Origin: an uncultured Eubacteriales bacterium
Lineage (GTDB): Bacteria; Bacillota; Clostridia; Saccharofermentanales; UBA5734
Reading direction: 5' to 3'
Length of the DNA: 64,000 nt
Assembly: GCA_903835065.1 (NCBI GenBank)
Contig: CAILLO010000004.1
Location: forward strand, 1-64,000
How positions within the stretch are numbered: position 1 is the first letter of the stretch; every line of letters starts with the position of its first letter. Shown here piece after piece: positions 59,215 to 64,000 of the stretch. The position numbers and the translations under genes are program-made. The notes under the pieces were generated by a model that worked only from the letters and a program-made list of their open reading frames with translations, was not told where the DNA came from and ran no database searches.

Positions 59215-60804
59215 ATGAGCGCAGCGGACAAGAACATGATCGAAGAGAAGCCCGTCGAAGAAGAGATCCAGCCCGTCCCGCAGAAGCAGCGCCTCGTCAA
59301 GGTGAAGGTGGACAAGCGCGCGAAGTCGCTCCGCGTATTCTCGATCGGCAGCACGATTCTCTTCGTCGCCATCGTGCTCGTCATCAACCTCGTCTTCGAG
59401 AGCCTGCTCGGCCCGACCCTGAAGTGGGACTTCACGCCGACCGCGACCTATACGCTCGGCGATACCACCAAGACGATCGTATCCGGCCTCAAGGACGACA
59501 TCCGCATCGTCGCCCTCTTCGACCGCACCAGCTGGTCCTCGATCTACTCGAGCTTCCTCTCCAGCTACTACGTGACGAACACGTCGGCGGCCGCCGGCGA
59601 AGTGCCGATCCTCCTCGACGACTATGTGAAGCTGGGCGCCGGCAGGATCAGCGTGGAATACATCGACCCGGTCAAGGTCCCCGGCATCGTGGCGGAACTC
59701 GACCCCGACGGCGTCCTCGGCGTCAAGAGCGCCATCTCCGGAAGCTACGTCGTCATCGACAAGACGACCAACAAGAGCAAGATCGTCGGCATCACCGAGA
59801 TGTACTCCCTCACCGCCGACAGCACCTCCTACTCCTACACCAACAACGGCATGAGCGCCGAGCAGGCATTCAGCGGGGCGATCCAGTTCGTCGCCGCGGC
59901 GAAGACCCCCGTGGTGTACTTCGTGACCGGCCACAGCGAGGCCGACTACGCGAGCTCCTATTCGAACTTCGCCAAGATCCTCTCGTACAACAACTTCGCG
60001 ACCAAGTCGCTCGACATCCGGACGATCTCCACGATCCCCGCCGACGCCGCGATGCTCGCCTTCCTCGACCCGCAGATCGACATCTCCCCGGCCGAAAAGG
60101 AACTCCTGACCGCCTACGTCAAGGGCGGCGGTCGGCTGCTCGTGATCGCCGGCTATAGCCCGGTCGCGTTCCCGACCCTCAATTCTCTGCTGGCCCTGTT
60201 CAACATCCAGATCACCACCGACCGCCTGCGGGAAGGCGACACCTCCCTGCGCTACGGCGGCGACCCCTACACCTTCGTGGCCCAGGTCCCGGCCACCGAC
60301 GTCAGCACCCAGTCCCAGCTGATCCTCGGCGGCGCGCGCCGCCTCGAGCCCCTGAACAGCACGGACGCCTGGATCACCGCCACGAAGATCCTCACGACCT
60401 CCGCCGGCGGAATCTCCGAGGCGAACGGCGACGCGAACTCCCCGAGCGCCGAGGCCACCCAGGTGATCGGCATGGCTTCGGAGAACAAGGGCTGGATGAT
60501 CAACGACATCAAGTCCGCTAAGGTGATCGTCCTGGGCAGCAGCGCGCTGATCAGCGACGCCGCGCTGACCCAGCTGGGCGACTACTCGCAGTACAACCGC
60601 AACTTCATCTACTACAACATGGAATGGCTGATCGACGCCTCGAAGAACAGCCTCTACATCCAGGCCAAGACCCTGCCGAGCTACACCCTGAACGCCGGCA
60701 ACGCCACCTCCTATCTCCTGGTGCAGGTCCTCGTGGTCGGCCTGATCCCGCTCGGCCTCCTGCTCGCCGCGTTCCTGGTCTTCCGCAGAAGACGCCACCT
60801 GTGA
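59215..60804 (+). CDS. GldG-like ABC-associated membrane protein
   Basis: 529-residue protein: a basic cytoplasmic tail of about 40 residues, one helix (about 43-64), a large extracytoplasmic domain and a C-terminal helix (LVQVLVVGLIPLGLLLAAFL) followed by Arg-rich FRRRRHL. The domain includes VVYFVTGHSEADYASSYSNF and VKGGGRLLVIAGY, the ABC-associated GldG/DUF7088 pattern. It likely binds an extracytoplasmic ligand or couples the ABC motor to an envelope partner. 4-bp gap after the permease gene. Confidence 0.85.
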   Translation: MSAADKNMIEEKPVEEEIQPVPQKQRLVKVKVDKRAKSLRVFSIGSTILFVAIVLVINLVFESLLGPTLKWDFTPTATYTLGDTTKTIVSGLKDDIRIVALFDRTSWSSIYSSFLSSYYVTNTSAAAGEVPILLDDYVKLGAGRISVEYIDPVKVPGIVAELDPDGVLGVKSAISGSYVVIDKTTNKSKIVGITEMYSLTADSTSYSYTNNGMSAEQAFSGAIQFVAAAKTPVVYFVTGHSEADYASSYSNFAKILSYNNFATKSLDIRTISTIPADAAMLAFLDPQIDISPAEKELLTAYVKGGGRLLVIAGYSPVAFPTLNSLLALFNIQITTDRLREGDTSLRYGGDPYTFVAQVPATDVSTQSQLILGGARRLEPLNSTDAWITATKILTTSAGGISEANGDANSPSAEATQVIGMASENKGWMINDIKSAKVIVLGSSALISDAALTQLGDYSQYNRNFIYYNMEWLIDASKNSLYIQAKTLPSYTLNAGNATSYLLVQVLVVGLIPLGLLLAAFLVFRRRRHL

Positions 60805-60841
60805 CGGATTCCACGACGGAACCGGAAAAGGAGCCTCGACC

Positions 60842-62332
60842 ATGAAATCCTGGAAAACGCTCGCCATCTTCGGCATCGTCCTGGTCGTCCTGATCGGTGT
60901 GCTGATCGGAGTCAAGCAGCTCGTTCCTTCAACCTCCGCTCCGACGCCGACGCCGGCCCCGGCGCCTGCGCCACTGGTCGACGTGGTGGTGGGAGACGTC
61001 TACACCGCCACCGTCGAGAACGCCACCGGGCTGGTCTCCTTCATGACGAACGAGTCGACCGCGACCGACGGCACGAAGACCTACACGTGGACCGTCGCCG
61101 ACCCGGCAGGTTCCTATTATGACGCCTCGTCGATCGCTTCCGCGGCCGGCAGCCTGCTCAACTTCTCCGTCGCACAGGAAGTCGCCGCGAACGCGAGCGA
61201 CCTGTCGGCCTTCGGACTCGCGGACCCCAAGGTCAAGGTCACCCTGCGCATGAAGGACGGCTCCAAGCACGTCGTCGCGTTCGGAGACGCCGCGCCGCTG
61301 GGCGCGGGCTACTATGCGACGGTCGACGACACGCACCGGATCGTCGTGGTGAGTTCCTCGACCTACTCGTATACGCAGACCGGCGTTCTGAACCTCCTGA
61401 GCACCTCATTGCCGATCAATGGCGTGACCGCCGACAATCTCCTCTCGCTCGACCTGACCCGCCAGGACGGTCAGCTGATCTCCTTCACCCTCGACGGCAC
61501 CGGGGATTCCAAGGTCTGGAACGTCAAGACCCCCGTCGCCGCCGCCGCGGACACGACGCGCCTCGATCCCCTGATCGCGGCGCTGGTCGCGATCAAGCCC
61601 AGCGCCTACGTCGAACTGAACCCGGGCGACCTGTCCAAGTACGGGCTCGACAAGCCGCGGTACACGATCGTCCTCCGGTCGTCGACCGGCGACGTCACCA
61701 TCCGGATCGGGATCGACGCCGGAAGCGGCGACGCCTACTTCATGAGCAGCGCCATTCCCGCCGTCTTCAAGTACACGGTGTCCAGCCTGACGAACATCGA
61801 CACGTCCACGGTCAACATGATCAGCAAGCTGGTCTACCTCGCGAACATCTGGGATATCTCGAAAGTCGACGTCTCGATCGACGGCCTTCACATCGCGACG
61901 ACGCTCGACGTCCTCCAGTCCGGCGACGCGAAGTCCGGCAAGTTCACGGTGAACGGGAAGGATGCCTCCATCATCGACGGAGACGGGAATTCCTACTTCC
62001 GCGCCTTCTATGTCGCCACCCTGAGCATGATCGTCGACAGGATCGATACCGCCGCGAAGCCGGTCGACACGGCCGATGTCCGGATCGTCTACACGAAGAA
62101 GGCCGATGGCTCCACCGTCACGCTGGACTTCGCGAAGACGGACAACGGCAGTTACTACATCTTCCGCAACGGCGTCTACACCGGATTCCTCAACAAGTCG
62201 ACCGATTTCTACGGCACGGATCCGACCGACCTCGGTCTCGTGCCGACCTACAACAAGATGCTCGACGCCATGAAGAACGCCGTCGACGGAATCTACGCCA
62301 CGCCGACACCCGTACCGACCTCCGGAGGCTGA
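60842..62332 (+). CDS. DUF4340-like membrane-anchored protein
   Basis: 496-residue protein with an N-terminal anchor helix (residues 5-24), a Pro/Thr-rich spacer (PTPTPAPAPAP), and a long extracytoplasmic repeat region. It contains SAFGLADPKVKVTLRMKDGS and SKYGLDKPRYTIVLRSSTG, the DUF4340 repeat signature (L-x-x-Y/F-G-L-x-x-P). This family regularly accompanies GldF/GldG-type ABC systems. It is probably a structural or ligand-binding component. Gap to the GldG-like gene is 37 bp. Confidence 0.82.
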   Translation: MKSWKTLAIFGIVLVVLIGVLIGVKQLVPSTSAPTPTPAPAPAPLVDVVVGDVYTATVENATGLVSFMTNESTATDGTKTYTWTVADPAGSYYDASSIASAAGSLLNFSVAQEVAANASDLSAFGLADPKVKVTLRMKDGSKHVVAFGDAAPLGAGYYATVDDTHRIVVVSSSTYSYTQTGVLNLLSTSLPINGVTADNLLSLDLTRQDGQLISFTLDGTGDSKVWNVKTPVAAAADTTRLDPLIAALVAIKPSAYVELNPGDLSKYGLDKPRYTIVLRSSTGDVTIRIGIDAGSGDAYFMSSAIPAVFKYTVSSLTNIDTSTVNMISKLVYLANIWDISKVDVSIDGLHIATTLDVLQSGDAKSGKFTVNGKDASIIDGDGNSYFRAFYVATLSMIVDRIDTAAKPVDTADVRIVYTKKADGSTVTLDFAKTDNGSYYIFRNGVYTGFLNKSTDFYGTDPTDLGLVPTYNKMLDAMKNAVDGIYATPTPVPTSGG

Positions 62333-62339
62333 GCCGGCC

Positions 62340-63473
62340 GTGGGCGGGAGATCCGCTCCGGGCGGCCGCTTCGGGCTGGTCGCGATTGCAGGAGCCGCTC
62401 TGCTCCTCATGACCGCGGCGCTCGCTGCGGTGCTCCTGCTGCCCGGTCTGAACGGCGGGACGACCGAGCAGACGCCCACGGGCGGCATCGCCCAGGGCGA
62501 TGGATTCGCCTGCGACCCGGGGGAGGCCGCCCAGCTGTTCCCCTGGCTCGGCGGCGTCGTGCAGATCGCCCCCGACCACGTCGCCCGCCTCGACCTGACC
62601 GGCGCAACCGTCTGGTCCGCCACGATCTCGATGACCTCGCCTGTCGGCACCTTCGCCGGCGGGCGCCTTCTCGTCGTCGACCCGGGCGGGTTCTCGGCCG
62701 CCGTCTTCGACGCCTCGGGGGTCGTCTGGTCCACCGAGACGTCCGCCCACATCGACGGCGGCACGATCTCCGCCTCGGGCCACGTCGCGCTGCTGACCGA
62801 CGACGCCGGATACAAGGGTGTCGTGGACGTCTTCGCGCCGGACGGGAAGGCGCTGTTCCAGTGGATGTCCTCCGAGACCGGCTACGTCCTCTCCGCAGCG
62901 GTCGACCCGAGCGGCACGCGCCTCGACGTCAGCGCGCTGTACACCGATGGCGCGGGCGCCCGCCCCGTCTTCCGCTCCTTCACGATGACCGGCGCGGATA
63001 TCGCGCAGGCCCAGCTCGACCCCGGACCCGCCCTGCCGCTCATCGCCTACGACGAACAGGGCCGCACCGTGCTGTGCGGCGAAGGCGAGGCCGTCTGCTT
63101 CTCGCAGGGCGCGAAGGCCGGCGAGACCGCCTTCCGTCTTGCCGCCGACGAGGTCCGCACCGTGCTTTCCACCGCCAAGGGGCTCGTCTGGGTCCGTTCC
63201 GCCACCTCCGGCACGGGCTCGATCGTCGCCCGCTTCCGCGATGGAGCGGAGGGCGCGGCTTGCCTCCTCGCGACCACGCCGACGGTCTTCGCGGCCCTGG
63301 GCGACCGGGCGGCCGTCGCCACCGCCGGAGACGTCACCGTCGTCGACCTGACGAAGGGCTCCGCTTCCTTCCAGAGGACCTTCGGCACCGATGTCCTTGC
63401 GCTCGGCTTCTCCGACGACACCCACCTGGTGGTGGTCACCCGGACCGCCGTGCAGCGCATCGCGATCTCCTGA
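62340..63473 (+). CDS. membrane-anchored beta-propeller-like protein
   Basis: 377-residue protein: GTG 62340 start (GGAGG 11 nt away), N-terminal helix (about residues 13-35), then repeated four-strand units with motifs such as GVVQIAPDHVARLDLTG and GHVALLTDDAGYKGVVDVF, resembling PQQ/WD-like blades (possibly the DUF5711 family). No enzyme motif. The 7-bp gap to the DUF4340 gene puts it in the Gld-like operon as a fifth component, presumably extracytoplasmic. Confidence 0.65.
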   Translation: MGGRSAPGGRFGLVAIAGAALLLMTAALAAVLLLPGLNGGTTEQTPTGGIAQGDGFACDPGEAAQLFPWLGGVVQIAPDHVARLDLTGATVWSATISMTSPVGTFAGGRLLVVDPGGFSAAVFDASGVVWSTETSAHIDGGTISASGHVALLTDDAGYKGVVDVFAPDGKALFQWMSSETGYVLSAAVDPSGTRLDVSALYTDGAGARPVFRSFTMTGADIAQAQLDPGPALPLIAYDEQGRTVLCGEGEAVCFSQGAKAGETAFRLAADEVRTVLSTAKGLVWVRSATSGTGSIVARFRDGAEGAACLLATTPTVFAALGDRAAVATAGDVTVVDLTKGSASFQRTFGTDVLALGFSDDTHLVVVTRTAVQRIAIS

Positions 63474-63497
63474 CCCTTCCCCCCGATATGCTATAAT
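63470..63497 (+). promoter_or_regulatory. promoter of the LiaF-like gene
   Basis: CTGACC (63470-63475), 16-bp spacer, extended -10 TGC-TATAAT (63489-63497). The -35 overlaps the stop of the preceding gene, so the LiaF-like gene starts a new transcript with a leader of about 70 nt. Confidence 0.78.
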
Positions 63498-63572
63498 CGG
63501 AAACGTGGCTGTCGGAAGCCTTTCGCAGGGCCTCGTCGAGAGCCCCGCGGGGAGCGGGAGGGGGGAATCCCT

Positions 63573-64000
63573 TTGAAGCATCTATCTGGTCGGATCGTCG
63601 TCGGCGTCGTCCTGCTGGTCCTCGCCGTCCTGTTCACGCTGAACGCCCTGGATCTCGACGTCTTCAGGCGGATCACGGCCTTTGCGGCGGTCTGGTGGCC
63701 GGCTGCCCTCGTGGCGATCGGCGTCGTCGGACTCCTGACCGGCGGTTCCTTCGGCTTCAATCTCGTGCTCACGCTCGTCGGAGTCGCCCTGCTCGCCGAA
63801 AGGGTGCTGGGTCCGGACACCTTCTCGCTCGGCAGGTATCTCGTGCCCTTCGTCCTGCTCCTGGTCGCGATCCTGGTCTTCTCGTCCGCCTTCCACGTGC
63901 GTCGCCCGAAGACGGCCCCCGCGTCCCGGGATCCCGGCCGACCAGCCGGCGGCGAGGAACACGTGCACGTCTTCAGCGCCTTCGGCGGGCACGACGCCCG
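63573..64000 (+). CDS. LiaF-like membrane protein, runs off the right edge (partial)
   Basis: At least 142 residues, open to the window end. TTG 63573 start follows GGGAGGGGGG; no ATG is available. Four short hydrophobic helices (for example IVVGVVLLVLAVLFTLNAL and YLVPFVLLLVAILVFSSAF) precede a His-rich EEHVHVFSAFGGHDA, which looks like the beginning of the LiaF C-terminal beta-helix domain. LiaF-type proteins restrain LiaS-like kinases in the cell-envelope stress response; a liaSR pair might lie just outside the window. Confidence 0.7.
   Translation, partial: MKHLSGRIVVGVVLLVLAVLFTLNALDLDVFRRITAFAAVWWPAALVAIGVVGLLTGGSFGFNLVLTLVGVALLAERVLGPDTFSLGRYLVPFVLLLVAILVFSSAFHVRRPKTAPASRDPGRPAGGEEHVHVFSAFGGHDA

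Overview
The window is about two-thirds G+C and densely coded, with Gram-positive style ribosome-binding sites (GGAGG/AAAGGA) and many ATGA/GTGA overlaps. Split glycine decarboxylase (gcvPA/gcvPB) behind a tandem glycine riboswitch, a NusG-domain-II/Gx-transporter pair beside an ApbE lipoprotein, a reverse-type rubrerythrin, a UMF1-type MFS gene and a DUF6106-like protein together suggest an anaerobic, high-GC member of the Bacillota (Clostridia-like), probably a fermenter of plant or mucosal glycans. This placement is inference from gene content. There is no phage, insertion sequence or CRISPR array in the window.

Layout. 108-9796 is a compact plus-strand carbohydrate operon: a truncated sugar ABC permease, a UroD-family protein, two tandem amidohydrolases (the first has lost metal ligands), a galactokinase-type kinase, GH172, GH116 and an ADP-ribosylglycohydrolase-fold protein. 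A third amidohydrolase follows at 9956. 11106-19276 holds an SPFH protein, a second UroD-family methyltransferase-like protein, a zinc-ribbon protein and then sugar/polyol redox genes (mannitol dehydrogenase family, aldo/keto reductase, SDR) around a MATE exporter. 19237-22605 (minus) is a response regulator/histidine kinase/MFS operon. 22795-24884 encodes an esterase and a GH1 glycosidase.

24985-27881 is secDF, preceded by a 153-residue secreted protein whose position, RPP motif and post-stop anti-Shine-Dalgarno sequence resemble secretion-monitor leaders such as SecM, VemP and the RAPP-type peptides. 28070-30500 has two small envelope genes, rubrerythrin, and an orphan structured RNA of about 280 nt with a strong sigma-A promoter and an intrinsic terminator. 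30538-44530 mixes housekeeping genes: hpt and a cytidylate-kinase-like fusion, an HD phosphohydrolase, tRNA-Ser, bcp, tcdA, hemolysin III, deoB with an amber-interrupted nucleotidyltransferase, NlpC/P60, malQ, GNAT, a DnaQ-BRCT exonuclease, a degenerate GGDEF protein, shikimate kinase, and the NusG-II/Gx pair.

44670-46928 is a lipoprotein/ApbE/membrane-protein group. 47022-51862 (minus) is the glycine-cleavage operon gcvT-H-PA-PB. 51969-57293 holds PAP2, an RNA methyltransferase-like gene, an NTP transferase, a DUF6106-like gene, UMF1 and an acyl-ACP thioesterase. 57464-63473 is a Gld-like ABC system (ATPase, permease, GldG-like, DUF4340-like) with a beta-propeller-like partner. A LiaF-like gene runs off the right edge.

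The two items most worth follow-up are the orphan RNA at about 30190-30469 and the candidate secDF translational monitor at 24985-25570.
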